A stretch of 64,000 nt of DNA. Origin: Bacteroidales bacterium (GTDB lineage: Bacteria > Bacteroidota > Bacteroidia > Bacteroidales > JAADJA01). Below, piece after piece: positions 27,475 through 39,110 of this stretch (position 1 is the first letter of the stretch; the number at the start of each line of letters is the position of its first letter). Both the position numbers and the translations under genes were made by a program. Where the stretch lies: positions 62,001 to 126,000 of the forward strand of contig JAGVPB010000048.1 in the NCBI GenBank assembly GCA_020052415.1. The letters run 5' to 3'. Below the pieces are notes generated by a model, which made no database searches, was not told the DNA's origin, and worked only from the letters and a program-made list of their open reading frames with translations.

Positions 27475-28902
27475 TCAATGCATAATTATTTTTTTCGTAA
27501 CGGTATCTTTTCCTGTAAGTATGCTAAGGATATAAACTCCTCGCCTTACAGGTTCTCCATTAGTACAATTTCCATCCCATGTAAATTTTATTTCTCCAGG
27601 CTGTTTTTCACCATTAAAAAGCGACTTAACTTCATTTCCTTTCTGATCGTATATCTTTACAACCAGGTTTTGAGTCTCACCTATAGTAATACTGCAGGTA
27701 ACTTTATTTGAAGCAGGATTTGGATAGATTTTTACAAATGAATGAAATTTTCCATTATTATTAATGCCTGATGATATAACTTCTTTTTTTCGGAGTAATA
27801 TATTGGTCGTATTTGAAGTTACTCTGACGTAAACCAGATAAATAAATCCACTCTTACAAAGTAAACGGGTATGACCATATCCACTATTCTCATCAATAAT
27901 GTTGGCTTCCCACTTTTCATTGTATTTCTGATATTCAACAAGATAATAGATATTATCCAATTTTTCTACTTCAATAACGTGCTTATTGTCTGAATTGTCA
28001 ACTATTATTGATACATCATTAACATTACTGTGAATGAATTCGTATGGTTGCCATCCATACGAATTTTTATACCTGTACATTGAACTATCTATTCCTGTTC
28101 CATTTCCAATTGAATATTGAGTCCATATTATATGTGGAGAAGTTTGCGTGTCAAGCGACATATCAAAATAGGAACCAAACGTAGGAGGAGTGATTTTTAT
28201 TGGGGTAGCCCACATAGTATTATCATATTTATAAAATATTACATGATAGCCATCCCCTATAGTGGACCAAGCCGCTCCAATAATATTTAGTGTATTTTCA
28301 GGACCAACTACTATCTTGTAAAAAAAAGCCGTATCATAAGGCATGATAACATCACTCCAACCGGTAAAACCAACATCCTTTAAACGATAATACATTTTTC
28401 CATAACCTGTGTCTATATACCAAAAGCAATAAATACGGTCATTACTATCGATAACTAATCGATTATGCATAGCTCCTATATACCCTTTGTTCAAGGTATC
28501 CGGAGCGCTCCAGTTATTTCCGTTGTAAAACTTATAGATGATAGTTTTATTCGGGTAACTACCTACATTTCCATCATAGGTAAGGTGCAGCTTCCCTTCA
28601 CTATCACTCACAATATGCGGATCGGACATCCATTGTGTACTATTCATCGATACACTTACTGGATTTGACCATGTTTCGCCGTTATCACTGGATCTAGAAT
28701 AATAGATTCGGCAGAAATTTGTCCCGTGGAAAGTACTCCAAACACAATGAATGTTTCCATAGTTGTCAATGCAGAAATCAGGGTACGCAGAACCAAGTTG
28801 GCTTTGAGTTGGATTTATTACAACCGGCTCAGACCATTCCTGGGAATAAATATAAAAGGAAGAAAAGATGAATAGGAGAAAATAAAGTAAGGTTATTTTC
28901 AT
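27475..28902 (-). CDS. Secreted Asp-box (BNR) protein with type IX sorting domain
   Basis: 475 residues. A signal peptide (1-20) is followed by a beta-propeller-like body with sialidase-type Asp-box motifs (YYSRSSDNGETWSNP near 65-80), repeated WS..I..D pattern units, and a C-terminal type IX sorting domain (about 390-475: KIYPNPASNKVTCSI ... GVYILSILTGKDTVTKKIIMH, with a FlgD-like TWDG.NG.PV.RGVY block). It should be exported by Sec and then secreted or anchored by the type IX system. No sialidase catalytic Arg triad is evident, so enzymatic function is not claimed. Confidence 0.8.
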   Translation of the reverse strand: MKITLLYFLLFIFSSFYIYSQEWSEPVVINPTQSQLGSAYPDFCIDNYGNIHCVWSTFHGTNFCRIYYSRSSDNGETWSNPVSVSMNSTQWMSDPHIVSDSEGKLHLTYDGNVGSYPNKTIIYKFYNGNNWSAPDTLNKGYIGAMHNRLVIDSNDRIYCFWYIDTGYGKMYYRLKDVGFTGWSDVIMPYDTAFFYKIVVGPENTLNIIGAAWSTIGDGYHVIFYKYDNTMWATPIKITPPTFGSYFDMSLDTQTSPHIIWTQYSIGNGTGIDSSMYRYKNSYGWQPYEFIHSNVNDVSIIVDNSDNKHVIEVEKLDNIYYLVEYQKYNEKWEANIIDENSGYGHTRLLCKSGFIYLVYVRVTSNTTNILLRKKEVISSGINNNGKFHSFVKIYPNPASNKVTCSITIGETQNLVVKIYDQKGNEVKSLFNGEKQPGEIKFTWDGNCTNGEPVRRGVYILSILTGKDTVTKKIIMH

Positions 28903-29004
28903 ATCCTGTTTAAAATTTTGTCTAAAATTAGAAAAATGTTTCGATTTATTAATTCCAAATACAGATGATCAATTGTATTATTTTTTCACCTTTCATATAT
29001 TCTC

Positions 29005-29051
29005 CCGGCGCAGGATTTGGATTGTTCACGACTTCCTAAAATCTGCGCCGG
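29005..29051. other. GC-rich stem with perfect 9-bp arms
   Basis: CCGGCGCAG (29005-29013) and CTGCGCCGG (29043-29051) are perfect inverse copies around a 29-nt loop. They lie between the TPR kinase stop (29109) and the 28902 gene start. It could be a terminator for the kinase or a protein-binding site; only a few T residues follow. Confidence 0.4.
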
Positions 29052-29108
29052 TTTCATTATAGGCAGTTGCAGGAACTTTCGTCTGCTTTTATTTGAGATA
29101 ATTGTTGG

Positions 29109-31241
29109 CTATTCCTTTTCCGGCAGGAAAAAACTAAAGGTACTCCCCTTTCCCACTTCACTTTCCACCCAAATCTTACTGTTCAGTTTTTCAACAAACT
29201 CGTGGCAAAGCATTAATCCCAGTCCTGTCCCCTGTTCATCATGCGTTCCTTTGGTAGTAAATCCATTTTGCATTACGAACAACCTGGCTATATTTTCTCT
29301 GTCAATGCCAATTCCGTTATCCGATACGCTGACGATCACACCATGGTCTCTTAGCTGGGCATTGATCTGCACACAGCCATTGATCTCTGTAAATTTAATG
29401 GCATTACTGATCAGGTTGCGAAGAATAGTATAAAGTATATTCCGATCCGAGTGAATGATTAAACCCGGTTGGACCTGATTCACAATCGTAATTTTTTTCT
29501 CCCTGGCTGAATTCAGTAAAATTGAAACCGGATGTTCAATAATCTCCTTTAATTCGAGATCTTCTTTGAATATTTCAATGGCGTTTCTTTGTGAACGCGA
29601 CCAGTCGAGCAGGTTTTCAACGAGCTGGTAGGTTTGGTTTATTGATTTATGGATCGTCTCAGCATAAACTTTCAGGTCACTGCGATCCTGAACTTCTACA
29701 TTTTTTACAAGCATATCAGAAAATCCAAGTAAACCCGAAAAAGGATTTTTCAGGTCATGTGCTATAATTGAGAAAAATTTGTCTTTTGTGGTATTGGACT
29801 CCTGAAGCTGCTTATTTTTTAGTTTTACTTTTTTCCGGTTGACAAAAATCAAAATTACAAGACCAAACAATAACAATGCAATTACAATTACACTTGCCAG
29901 ATGAATTCTCTGGGTTGCATATTTCTTTTCACTAAGCTGGGAATCAGCGATTAATCTTACATTTTCCTGCTCAACTTTTTCAAATTCATATTTGGCTTCC
30001 AGTTCAAGCAGTAAATTTTCCCTGTCCATCTTTTTCAGGCTGTCCTGTAACAGCATATAGTCTTCAAGGTATCCGATTGCTTCAGATAATTTTGCTTGTT
30101 TTCTTTTTATCTCGTAAATAAGGTAGCTGGAATTCGCAGAATTCTTAATATCACCATTAAGTTTTGAGATATTTAGCGCATTTTGAGCATATTCAGTGCA
30201 TAAATTCTCATTTCCCATTAGCTTATAAACATTACTGATTTGATATAATACCCTCCCATAATTAATAAGGTCGTTTATCTTAAAGAAAATTTCTTTACTT
30301 TGATTGTAAGAAACGAGTGCATTATTATAGTCGTCTAATTCGCTGTATGATTGGCCCATTTGAATATGGTTGGTAGCGAGGTAGTCATTGTAGCCGTTCT
30401 GTGCATTTATTTCCAGGGCTTTGCGGTAATATTCAATTGCTTTATAATGGTCGCCAAGGTTAGCATAAACAAGACCGAGACCATGCAGTGATGCTGCTTT
30501 CCCCATTAAATTTCCAATGGATCCGAATTTTTCAACTCCTAAATTAAAATAAAATATTGCCTTTTCATTAAATCCAAGTTCTATAAGTACACCTGCGATG
30601 TTGTTTGAAGTCCGGGCTATTCCAAAATTATTTCCAAGCCTGGTTTCAATTTCATAAACTTCGTGATAAAGCTCAAATGCTTTTTCATCCTCGTTTATTC
30701 TCTGGTAAAGTATTGCCAGATTATGAAGGTTTCCTGAAATTTCAGCGCTATCACCAAGTTCCCTGAACACCTCAAGAGCTTTATTCTGGTTTTTTAGTGC
30801 TAAGCTGGTTTTTTTCAAATCCCTGCTTATGATTGCCTTAAGATTGAAAATTTTTCCGTTCTGGTATAAATCCTCTGAATTTGCAGTAAATTCAAGAGCT
30901 TTATCTATGTACTCCTCTGCTTTATTTAAATCAACTTTTAAAAAATAGAATGCACTTAAATTTTTATAGGATAACATAAGTCCCTTCTCATAATTCAATG
31001 ACTCTGAAAGAGATTTGGATTCATTGGCGAGTTTCATTGCCGTGTTCAGATCAGAAAACTTAATCTCCCAGGATAGGCTGTTCAAAATATCTACGCGGGT
31101 TGTGCCTTTGGATTCAGGCAGTTCGTTTTCAAGTTTCTGTATGAGGATTGTATCCTGCGATAATAAATGCACGGATAAGACTAATGCAAGCAGGGTTACC
31201 GAAAAAGAAAGTACATTCATCAATCTGACAATTTTAGTCAA
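29109..31241 (-). CDS. TPR-containing sensor histidine kinase
   Basis: 710 residues. A signal peptide or first membrane helix (about 8-28) is followed by roughly eight tetratricopeptide repeats (30-400) predicted to be periplasmic, a coiled segment, a membrane helix (about 440-462), then a HisKA domain with H495 (AHDLKNPF) and a HATPase domain (N-box LRNLISNAIKF, G-box GTGLGLMLCHE). This is a common Bacteroidota sensor type. No response regulator is adjacent, so the partner is unknown. Confidence 0.92.
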   Translation of the reverse strand: MTKIVRLMNVLSFSVTLLALVLSVHLLSQDTILIQKLENELPESKGTTRVDILNSLSWEIKFSDLNTAMKLANESKSLSESLNYEKGLMLSYKNLSAFYFLKVDLNKAEEYIDKALEFTANSEDLYQNGKIFNLKAIISRDLKKTSLALKNQNKALEVFRELGDSAEISGNLHNLAILYQRINEDEKAFELYHEVYEIETRLGNNFGIARTSNNIAGVLIELGFNEKAIFYFNLGVEKFGSIGNLMGKAASLHGLGLVYANLGDHYKAIEYYRKALEINAQNGYNDYLATNHIQMGQSYSELDDYNNALVSYNQSKEIFFKINDLINYGRVLYQISNVYKLMGNENLCTEYAQNALNISKLNGDIKNSANSSYLIYEIKRKQAKLSEAIGYLEDYMLLQDSLKKMDRENLLLELEAKYEFEKVEQENVRLIADSQLSEKKYATQRIHLASVIVIALLLFGLVILIFVNRKKVKLKNKQLQESNTTKDKFFSIIAHDLKNPFSGLLGFSDMLVKNVEVQDRSDLKVYAETIHKSINQTYQLVENLLDWSRSQRNAIEIFKEDLELKEIIEHPVSILLNSAREKKITIVNQVQPGLIIHSDRNILYTILRNLISNAIKFTEINGCVQINAQLRDHGVIVSVSDNGIGIDRENIARLFVMQNGFTTKGTHDEQGTGLGLMLCHEFVEKLNSKIWVESEVGKGSTFSFFLPEKE

Positions 31242-31314
31242 AAATAAAAGAAAGTTGGAATAACCAAAATTAATTCAAAGGAAATGTGAATTCAATTGCA
31301 AAAAAGATGACTTC

Positions 31315-31806
31315 CTACTTATAGTTACCTGGCTCAATGGCAGCAGGTGCCCAATGTGTAAGGAATTCCATCACCTTTTCCTTATCATAGGATTTCTCCT
31401 TTTCGAGGTAAGCTGAGTTTTGTGTGTGCAGCCTGTTTCCATTCCCGTCCAATACAATTAAGACCGGAAAACCAAACCGTTGCGGATACCCAAGCTGAGC
31501 CAATACATCCGGGTTCTTGTTCTCTTTGCTGTAATTTACCAACTGGAATATATAATCGGCCTTAAGAAGGGAATCTATCTGTATGTCTTCATGTATAAAC
31601 TTATGAAACCTGATACACCAGGAGCACCAGTTACCGCCAATCTGCAAAAGCACATGCTTTCCTTCTGCCTTTGCCTTTGCCGCTGCAGCCTTAATTTCTG
31701 CACCGGCATCTGCATTCGGATTATAGATTTGAGGATTATCTTCCTGAGCTTTCAGGGAAGTAAAAAAGATCATAACTACTAAAATTACCGAAAATGTTCT
31801 TATCAT
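31315..31806 (-). CDS. Exported thioredoxin-fold protein
   Basis: 163 residues with a signal peptide (1-20). The redox motif is NWCSWC (C61 and C64), with a cis-Pro loop FGFPVLIVLD. It resembles the thioredoxin_7/DUF255-like group that reduces or protects periplasmic thiols. Its partner is unknown. It stands alone, with a repeat array between it and eno. Confidence 0.85.
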   Translation of the reverse strand: MIRTFSVILVVMIFFTSLKAQEDNPQIYNPNADAGAEIKAAAAKAKAEGKHVLLQIGGNWCSWCIRFHKFIHEDIQIDSLLKADYIFQLVNYSKENKNPDVLAQLGYPQRFGFPVLIVLDGNGNRLHTQNSAYLEKEKSYDKEKVMEFLTHWAPAAIEPGNYK

Positions 31807-31877
31807 AATTTGTTGAATTCAGATAAAGTAACTTATATTTTCCGCCAATGGTTTAAATCACTCCACCCCCCGAACCA

Positions 31878-31946
31878 TGCACGTTTAACCTCGAACATCG
31901 AACTCCGAACTTCAAACTTCAAACTTCAAACTTCAAACTTCGAACC
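31878..31946. repeat. Tandem repeat (CGAACTTCAAACTT units)
   Basis: TCAAACT-type 7-bp units repeat about nine times (AACTTCAAACTTCAAACTTC), with CGAACC at both ends. It fills the gap between eno and the thioredoxin gene. Confidence 0.75.
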
Positions 31947-31953
31947 ATCTTCC

Positions 31954-33249
<1,296 letters not shown>

Positions 33250-33286
33250 TTATTTTGACGATTAAATATTTTTCGAAAATACAACA

Positions 33287-33315
33287 AAAGGATAAAGCAA
33301 TTTGCTTTATCCTTT
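33287..33315 (-). terminator. Perfect hairpin ending the ribosomal superoperon
   Basis: AAAGGATAAAGCA (33287-33299) and TGCTTTATCCTTT (33303-33315) pair over 13 bp with a 3-nt loop. On the minus strand TTTTGTTGTATTTT follows. It lies 30 nt after the rplQ stop and before eno, as expected for a terminator. Confidence 0.75.
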
Positions 33316-33344
33316 ACAAATAACGATTAATTTACTCAAATCAA

Positions 33345-33983
33345 CTATTTGGATTCTTCTTTGGTATTATCTGTGTTTTCTTCCTCAACCGGATTATCAG
33401 CTTCAGCTTTTAATCCCGAATCTGCCTGAACTGAATCTTCATCAGAAACTTCCTGACCGGCAGTTTTCACTTCACTGACTTTTTCGTCTGTGGGTTCCTG
33501 AACTGAGTCTTCAGTTTTTGCAGCTACTGCCGCAGTTGCTACAGTTTCTTCAACTTTCTTTTTACCAGTTCCTCTTCTTTTCCTTGTAGTTTTTGCTTTA
33601 CCTTGTTTGTCTCCCAACAGATTCTCATTGAAATCCACAAGTTCCATCATACACATATCCGCATTATCCCCGAGCCTGTTTCCTATTTTAATGATCCTTG
33701 TATATCCTCCCGGACGATCAGCAACTTTCACTGAAACATCCCTGAAAAGTTCCGTCACTGCTTCCTTGCTTTGCAGGTGGCTGAAAATAATCCTGCGTGA
33801 ATGAGTAGTATCGTCTTTTGACCTGGTTATTAAAGGCTCAATATAGGTTCTGAGTGCCTTTGCTTTTGCCACAGTCGTTTCTATTCGTTTATGCAAAATC
33901 AGTGAAGCTGCCATATTTGCCAGCATCGCTTTCCTGTGTGCGCTTTTCCTGGACAAATGATTGATTTTCTTCCCGTGTCTCAT
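33345..33983 (-). CDS. rplQ: 50S ribosomal protein L17 with acidic tail
   Basis: 212 residues. Residues 1-120 are a normal L17 ([20 protein letters not shown] start). A basic linker ([13 protein letters not shown]) and about 75 residues of Glu/Asp/Ser/Val-rich low-complexity sequence follow. L17 extensions are known in Bacteroidota; the role of this tail is not known. Last gene of the alpha operon, 5 nt after rpoA. Confidence 0.97.
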   Translation of the reverse strand: MRHGKKINHLSRKSAHRKAMLANMAASLILHKRIETTVAKAKALRTYIEPLITRSKDDTTHSRRIIFSHLQSKEAVTELFRDVSVKVADRPGGYTRIIKIGNRLGDNADMCMMELVDFNENLLGDKQGKAKTTRKRRGTGKKKVEETVATAAVAAKTEDSVQEPTDEKVSEVKTAGQEVSDEDSVQADSGLKAEADNPVEEENTDNTKEESK

Positions 33984-33988
33984 CTCAA

Positions 33989-34981
33989 TTATTCCTTATC
34001 TAATTTATATTTTGCGATATTCATTCCAAATTCAAGACCCTTTGCCTTAACCAGTTCTTCGAGTTCGGTCAAAGACTTTTTACCGAAATTTCTGAACTTA
34101 AGCAAATCATTTTTATTAAACTGAACGAGGTCTCCAAGAGTTTCCACATCGGCGGCTTTCAAACAATTCAATGCCCTCACCGATAAGTCGAGGTCAACAA
34201 GTTTGGTTTTCAATAATTGCCGGGTATGTAAAGAACTTTCATCAAATTCTTCACTCACGGTTTTTTCTACGGAGTCCAGTGTTATCCTTTCGTCTGAAAA
34301 CAGCATGAAATGATGAATCAGAATTTTGGCCGCCTCTTTTAAAGCGTCTTTAGGGCGAATGGAGCCATCGGTCTGAAGTTCCAGTATTAATTTTTCGTAG
34401 TCGGTTTTCTGTTCAACCCTGAAGTCTTCGATATGGTAGGTTACATTTTTGATCGGTGTATGGATGGAATCCATAAATATTGTTCCCAAAGGAGAATTCA
34501 GTGTTTTATTCTCCTCTGCCGGAATATAACCACGACCTTTATCAATATTCAATTCGACAGAAAGCTTAACATTCGGTTCCATGTGGCAAATTACTTCCTC
34601 CGGATTCAAAATCTGGAATACAGAAAGGAATTTATTGATATCGCCGGCTTTGAATACTTCCTGGTCGCCAATTACCACATGAACTCTTTCTGTAGTTTCA
34701 CTATCAATCTGCCTTCTGAACCGGATTTTCTTAAAATTAAGAATGATTTCGGTTACATCCTCCACAATACCCTTAATGGTTGAAAACTCCTGCTCGACAC
34801 CTTCGATTTTAATTGCCGTTATGGCATATCCTTCAAGGGATGACAAAAGTATTCTGCGCAGGGCATTACCGATGGTGATACCGAAGCCGGGTTCCAGTGG
34901 ACGAAATTCAAAGATGCCTTTAAATTCATCGGCTTCGATCATGATTACCTTATCAGGTTTTTGAAATGCTAAAATTGCCAT
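33989..34981 (-). CDS. rpoA: RNA polymerase alpha subunit
   Basis: 330 residues. The N-terminal dimerisation domain ([25 protein letters not shown]) and the C-terminal DNA/activator-binding domain ([24 protein letters not shown]) are both complete. Assembly platform of RNA polymerase. Typical position between rpsD and rplQ. Confidence 0.98.
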   Translation of the reverse strand: MAILAFQKPDKVIMIEADEFKGIFEFRPLEPGFGITIGNALRRILLSSLEGYAITAIKIEGVEQEFSTIKGIVEDVTEIILNFKKIRFRRQIDSETTERVHVVIGDQEVFKAGDINKFLSVFQILNPEEVICHMEPNVKLSVELNIDKGRGYIPAEENKTLNSPLGTIFMDSIHTPIKNVTYHIEDFRVEQKTDYEKLILELQTDGSIRPKDALKEAAKILIHHFMLFSDERITLDSVEKTVSEEFDESSLHTRQLLKTKLVDLDLSVRALNCLKAADVETLGDLVQFNKNDLLKFRNFGKKSLTELEELVKAKGLEFGMNIAKYKLDKE

Positions 34982-35029
34982 TATCAGCTATATTTTTTGA
35001 TTAATATATGTTATCAGGTGACTTATATT

Positions 35030-35635
35030 TTATTTTGAATATAGTTCGACGATCAACTGTTCCCTGATATTTTCAGGAATCTGATCTCTTTCGGGATAGC
35101 TCATAAACTTACCGCTCATCAAATTGTTATCCCATTCGATCCATGGATAATTTCCGGATCTGGATGCCAGTGAATTTGCAATAGCTTCCAAAGATTTAGA
35201 TTTTTCTCTTACACCGACAATATCTCCGGGCTTTAAAGTAAATGATGGGACGTTGATGATCTCACCGTTAACAATAATGTGCCTGTGTGAAATCAACTGA
35301 CGTGCTCCAGGACGTGAAGGCGCGATACCCATCCGGTAAACAACATTATCAAGGCGGGCTTCGATCAACTGCAGTAAAACTTCGCCGGTAATACCTTTTT
35401 TTCTGGATGCTCTTGCAAAAATATTTTTAAACTGCCGCTCCAGGATTCCATAAGTATATTTAGCCTTCTGTTTTTCCTGCAACTGAATGCCGTATTCCGA
35501 GAGTTTTTTTCTTCGTTTTGATTGTCCATGCTGTCCCGGCGGAAAGTTTTTCCTGTCATAATATTTATCGGGACCATAGATGGGATCTTTAAATTTCCTG
35601 GCTATTTTCGTCTTTGGACCAATGTATCTTGCCAT
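35030..35635 (-). CDS. rpsD: 30S ribosomal protein S4
   Basis: 201 residues. [15 protein letters not shown] start, S4 RNA-binding domain with [10 protein letters not shown] and [14 protein letters not shown]. The zinc-binding Cys cluster of some S4 proteins is absent (zinc-free form). Primary 16S rRNA binder. Confidence 0.98.
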   Translation of the reverse strand: MARYIGPKTKIARKFKDPIYGPDKYYDRKNFPPGQHGQSKRRKKLSEYGIQLQEKQKAKYTYGILERQFKNIFARASRKKGITGEVLLQLIEARLDNVVYRMGIAPSRPGARQLISHRHIIVNGEIINVPSFTLKPGDIVGVREKSKSLEAIANSLASRSGNYPWIEWDNNLMSGKFMSYPERDQIPENIREQLIVELYSK

Positions 35636-35683
35636 GTTATTCTAATTTCTTATATTAATTACTTATTAAATCAATTTTGAGTA

Positions 35684-36073
35684 TTATACTCTCCGTCTTT
35701 TTGGTGGTCTGCATCCGTTGTGTGGAAGCGGAGTAACGTCGTTTATTTCTGTTACCTCAATACCCGATGAATGCAGGGATCTTATAGCCGATTCCCTGCC
35801 TGCTCCGGGACCCTTAACAAATACTTTAACCTTTCGCAATCCCTGGTCATGTGCCACTTTTGAGCAGTCTTCAGCAGCCATCTGTGCTGCATAAGGAGTA
35901 TTCTTCTTGGAACCCCTGAAACCCATTTTACCTGCCGATGCCCATGAAATTACCTGTCCCGCATTATTGGTAAGTGAAATGATAATATTATTGAACGAGG
36001 CATTAATATATGCTTTCCCTGTTGCATCTACTTTAACAACCCGTTTTTTTGAAGCTTTGGTTTTTTTTGCCAT
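35684..36073 (-). CDS. rpsK: 30S ribosomal protein S11
   Basis: 129 residues with the conserved [21 protein letters not shown] and the C-terminal [11 protein letters not shown]. Part of the 30S platform, next to the mRNA exit site. Lies between rpsM and rpsD as usual. Confidence 0.98.
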   Translation of the reverse strand: MAKKTKASKKRVVKVDATGKAYINASFNNIIISLTNNAGQVISWASAGKMGFRGSKKNTPYAAQMAAEDCSKVAHDQGLRKVKVFVKGPGAGRESAIRSLHSSGIEVTEINDVTPLPHNGCRPPKRRRV

Positions 36074-36110
36074 ATTATGATTTTTTTTCTTTCCTGGAAT
36101 TAATTATTGC

Positions 36111-36491
36111 TTAACCTTTAGGCGCTTTCTTTTTGTTCGCGACGGTTTTCTTCCTTCCTTTTCGTGTCCTTGCGTTATTCTTTGTACTTTGCCCACGAAC
36201 GGGTAAACCGGTACGATGCCTTATGCCTCTGTAGGTTCCGATATCCATCAATCGCTTAATGTTCATTTGAACTTCGGATCGCAATTCTCCTTCAATTTTA
36301 TAATTACCGCTGATGATGTTCCTGATGTTATTCTGTTCATCATCAGTCCAGTCCTGAACTTTTTTATCCTCATCCACTCCGGCTTCAAGAAGAATTTTTT
36401 TAGCTCTCGCCCTTCCAATTCCGAATATGTAAGTCAATCCAATTACTCCTCTTTTATTATTTGGTAAATCTATACCTGCTATACGAGCCAT
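36111..36491 (-). CDS. rpsM: 30S ribosomal protein S13
   Basis: 126 residues, [15 protein letters not shown] start, helix-two-turn-helix region and a basic C-terminal tail reaching the P-site tRNA ([15 protein letters not shown]). Head of the alpha operon, following rpmJ. Confidence 0.98.
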   Translation of the reverse strand: MARIAGIDLPNNKRGVIGLTYIFGIGRARAKKILLEAGVDEDKKVQDWTDDEQNNIRNIISGNYKIEGELRSEVQMNIKRLMDIGTYRGIRHRTGLPVRGQSTKNNARTRKGRKKTVANKKKAPKG

Positions 36492-36564
36492 ATTCTAATT
36501 TAAATTTGAAATTTATTTTTTTATTAGTGATAAAATCAAAATTAAAAGATCCTAATCTTATGTT

Positions 36565-36681
36565 CTATCCCTGCCTTTGTTTGTATTTGGGATTTTTTTT
36601 GTTAATGACATACAACCGGCCATTTCTTCGAACAATCTTACAATCTGGTGTTCTCTTTTTTATTGATGCCCTGACTTTCAT
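36565..36681 (-). CDS. rpmJ: 50S ribosomal protein L36, zinc-free form
   Basis: 38 residues from the ATG at 36681 to the TAG at 36565. It begins [15 protein letters not shown] and ends NPKYKQRQG. Only one Cys remains of the CCCH zinc site (the later Cys and His are Asn and Tyr), so this is the zinc-independent paralogue type. It lies between infA and rpsM. Confidence 0.97.
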   Translation of the reverse strand: MKVRASIKKRTPDCKIVRRNGRLYVINKKNPKYKQRQG

Positions 36682-36693
36682 TTTAACTCCTTT

Positions 36694-36912
36694 TTATTTA
36701 TATCTGAATGTTATCCTGCCTTTTGTTAAATCGTACGGCGACATTTCGAGCCTCACTTTATCACCGGGTAATATTTTGATATAATGCATCCTCATTTTAC
36801 CTGAAATGTGAGCGGTTATCACATGCCCGTTTTCAAGTTCTACTCTGAACATTGCATTACCCAATGATTCAATTACTGTTCCGTCCTGTTCAATTGAGGC
36901 TTGTTTTGCCAT
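36694..36912 (-). CDS. infA: Translation initiation factor IF-1
   Basis: 72 residues, a single OB fold ([16 protein letters not shown] start; [15 protein letters not shown] end). Blocks the A site during initiation. Located after map, 12 nt before rpmJ. Confidence 0.98.
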   Translation of the reverse strand: MAKQASIEQDGTVIESLGNAMFRVELENGHVITAHISGKMRMHYIKILPGDKVRLEMSPYDLTKGRITFRYK

Positions 36913-36936
36913 ACATTAATTTGATCCTTTTATTTT

Positions 36937-37713
36937 TTATTTGTTGTTTAAAACTTCTTCAATATATTCAAAAGTTGACAGTATTTCGGTCTGTCCTTTT
37001 CTCACCACCACATCATGTTCGAAGTGAGCTGATGGCAGGCGGTCGGCTGTTCTGATTGTCCATCCATCGCTTTCCTGCACCACTTTTCTGGTTCCAAGAT
37101 TGATCATGGGCTCGATCGCAAGTACCATACCTTCTTTTAAAACCGCTCCTGTACCTTTTTTTCCGTAATTCGGTACTTCCGGCTTTTCGTGCAGACTTTT
37201 TCCCAGCCCGTGCCCCACCAAATCTCTTACCACTGTATAGCCATATTGCTCAACATGTTCCTGAATGGCATTACCAATATCTCCAACTCTGTTACCCGCT
37301 ATTGCTCTTGCAATTCCTTTGTACAAAGACTCTTTTGTTCGAATCAATAGTTGCAACAACTCATTCCTGATCTCTCCAACCTGAAAAGTATAAGCCGAAT
37401 CCCCATAAAATCCATTTTTCAGGACACCGCAATCCACAGACACAATATCACCCTCTTTCAGTTGCCTTTCCGACGGGAATCCATGAACCACATGTTCATT
37501 TATCGAAATGCACAGGGTATATGGAAATCCATTATACCCTTTAAATCCTGGTTTAGCATCATGGTCACGAATAAACTCTTCCGCCCTTTTATCCAGCAAA
37601 ATTGTTTTTTGTCCGGGCTCAATGAGCCTGGCTATTTCAGCTAAAGTTTTACCAACAAGCAAAGAACTTTCTTTAATTAATTCAATTTCTTCTTCAGACT
37701 TAATATATATCAT
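36937..37713 (-). CDS. map: Type I methionine aminopeptidase
   Basis: 258 residues. The five metal ligands can be placed in VSVDCGV, YGDSAYTF, GHGLGKSLHE, AIEPMI and FEHDVVV. Removes the N-terminal Met from nascent proteins. It follows secY directly; adk, which often sits between them, is not here. Confidence 0.97.
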   Translation of the reverse strand: MIYIKSEEEIELIKESSLLVGKTLAEIARLIEPGQKTILLDKRAEEFIRDHDAKPGFKGYNGFPYTLCISINEHVVHGFPSERQLKEGDIVSVDCGVLKNGFYGDSAYTFQVGEIRNELLQLLIRTKESLYKGIARAIAGNRVGDIGNAIQEHVEQYGYTVVRDLVGHGLGKSLHEKPEVPNYGKKGTGAVLKEGMVLAIEPMINLGTRKVVQESDGWTIRTADRLPSAHFEHDVVVRKGQTEILSTFEYIEEVLNNK

Positions 37714-37736
37714 TGTGGCGATATATCAACATTCTT

Positions 37737-39104
37737 TTAACCGGTCATACTGAATGATGAGCGGCCTTTTATTCTACCTGATTTCGTTAAACCGTCGTAA
37801 TGCCTCATTAGCAGATGGCTTTCTATTTGCTGAAGCGTATCGAGTACAACCCCAACCAAAATCAGCAAGGAAGTGCCTCCATAAAATTGCGCAAACTGTG
37901 TACTCACGCCAAATAACCGCACCAGTGCAGGCATGATGGCTACAAATCCCAGGAAAATAGAACCGGGTAAAGTAATTCTTGACATTACATTATCTATGAA
38001 TTCTGCAGTTTTTCTTCCTGGTTTCACGCCGGGTATAAATCCTCCGTTCTTTTTCATATCATCCGCCATTTGATTCGGATTGATCGTAATGGCTGTATAG
38101 AAATAGGTAAACAAGATGATCATAATAAAGAAAGTGAAATTATACCAAAATCCGTTGATGTTGGCAAACGCATTTACAAAACCCGACATACTTTCCGATT
38201 GTGTAAATCCGGCAAGGGTAATGGGCAGGAACATGATTGCCTGGGCAAAAATGATCGGCATTACACCAGCAGCATTTACTTTTAGCGGAATATACTGTCG
38301 TACGCCGCCATATTGTTTATTTCCAACTATCCTCTTGGCATATTGAACAGGTATTCTCCTTGTTCCCTGGACAAGTAAAATTGAAATCAAAATAACAAGT
38401 ACAAGAATCGCTATTTCTATTACAAAGAATACCAGCCCGCCGCCTTTCTCTTCCATTCTCGATACAAATTCGCCGAAAAGTGCAAATGGCAACCGCGCTA
38501 TAATTCCAATCATGATGATGAGTGAAATACCGTTACCAATTCCTTTTTCTGTAATTCGTTCACCCAGCCACATAATAAACATAGAACCTGCGGTTAATAT
38601 AACGATGGACGAAATTCCAAAAAAGGTAAATATCGAATGTGAAGTCGTTCCTGCATCAAAAGGATAAATACCTTCCGGTGGAAGTTGCCTTACAAGATTT
38701 GCAAGGTATGCAGGTGACTGGAAAATAAGAATTATTACTGTTAAATACCGCGTTATCTGGTTAATTTTTCTCCTGCCGCTTTCACCCTCTTTCTGCAACT
38801 TCTGGAAAAACGGAATTGCCATTCCCAGCAACTGAACTACAATAGATGCAGAAATATAGGGCATGATGCCAAGTGCAAAAACACTTGCGTTGGAAAACGC
38901 TCCTCCGGAAAACATATTTAACAGCCCCAGCAATCCCGAGCTCCCCTGGTTTTGAAGATTCTCGAGTTGATGAGGATCTACTCCGGGCAATACAATATAA
39001 GCTCCTAACCTGTAAATTACGATGATGCCCAAAGTGTAGAGAATTCTGTTCCTCAGGTCCTCTATCTTTGAAATATTTCGAATAGTATCGATTAATCTTT
39101 TCAT
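37737..39104 (-). CDS. secY: SecY, protein translocase channel subunit
   Basis: 455 residues with ten membrane helices; plug region and the cytosolic loop with RRIPVQYAKR, and the C-terminal part with LDTLQQIESHL. Forms the SecYEG channel of the inner membrane. It starts 6 nt after rplO. Confidence 0.98.
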   Translation of the reverse strand: MKRLIDTIRNISKIEDLRNRILYTLGIIVIYRLGAYIVLPGVDPHQLENLQNQGSSGLLGLLNMFSGGAFSNASVFALGIMPYISASIVVQLLGMAIPFFQKLQKEGESGRRKINQITRYLTVIILIFQSPAYLANLVRQLPPEGIYPFDAGTTSHSIFTFFGISSIVILTAGSMFIMWLGERITEKGIGNGISLIIMIGIIARLPFALFGEFVSRMEEKGGGLVFFVIEIAILVLVILISILLVQGTRRIPVQYAKRIVGNKQYGGVRQYIPLKVNAAGVMPIIFAQAIMFLPITLAGFTQSESMSGFVNAFANINGFWYNFTFFIMIILFTYFYTAITINPNQMADDMKKNGGFIPGVKPGRKTAEFIDNVMSRITLPGSIFLGFVAIMPALVRLFGVSTQFAQFYGGTSLLILVGVVLDTLQQIESHLLMRHYDGLTKSGRIKGRSSFSMTG

Positions 39105-39110
39105 TAAGTA

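Noticed and set aside
27475..28902. True sialidase
   Set aside because: Asp-box repeats are present but I cannot place the catalytic Arg triad, Tyr/Glu pair or Asp, so no enzyme is claimed.
31878..31946. CRISPR-like array
   Set aside because: Units are 7 bp without spacers; this is a simple tandem repeat. No CRISPR or cas genes are in the window.
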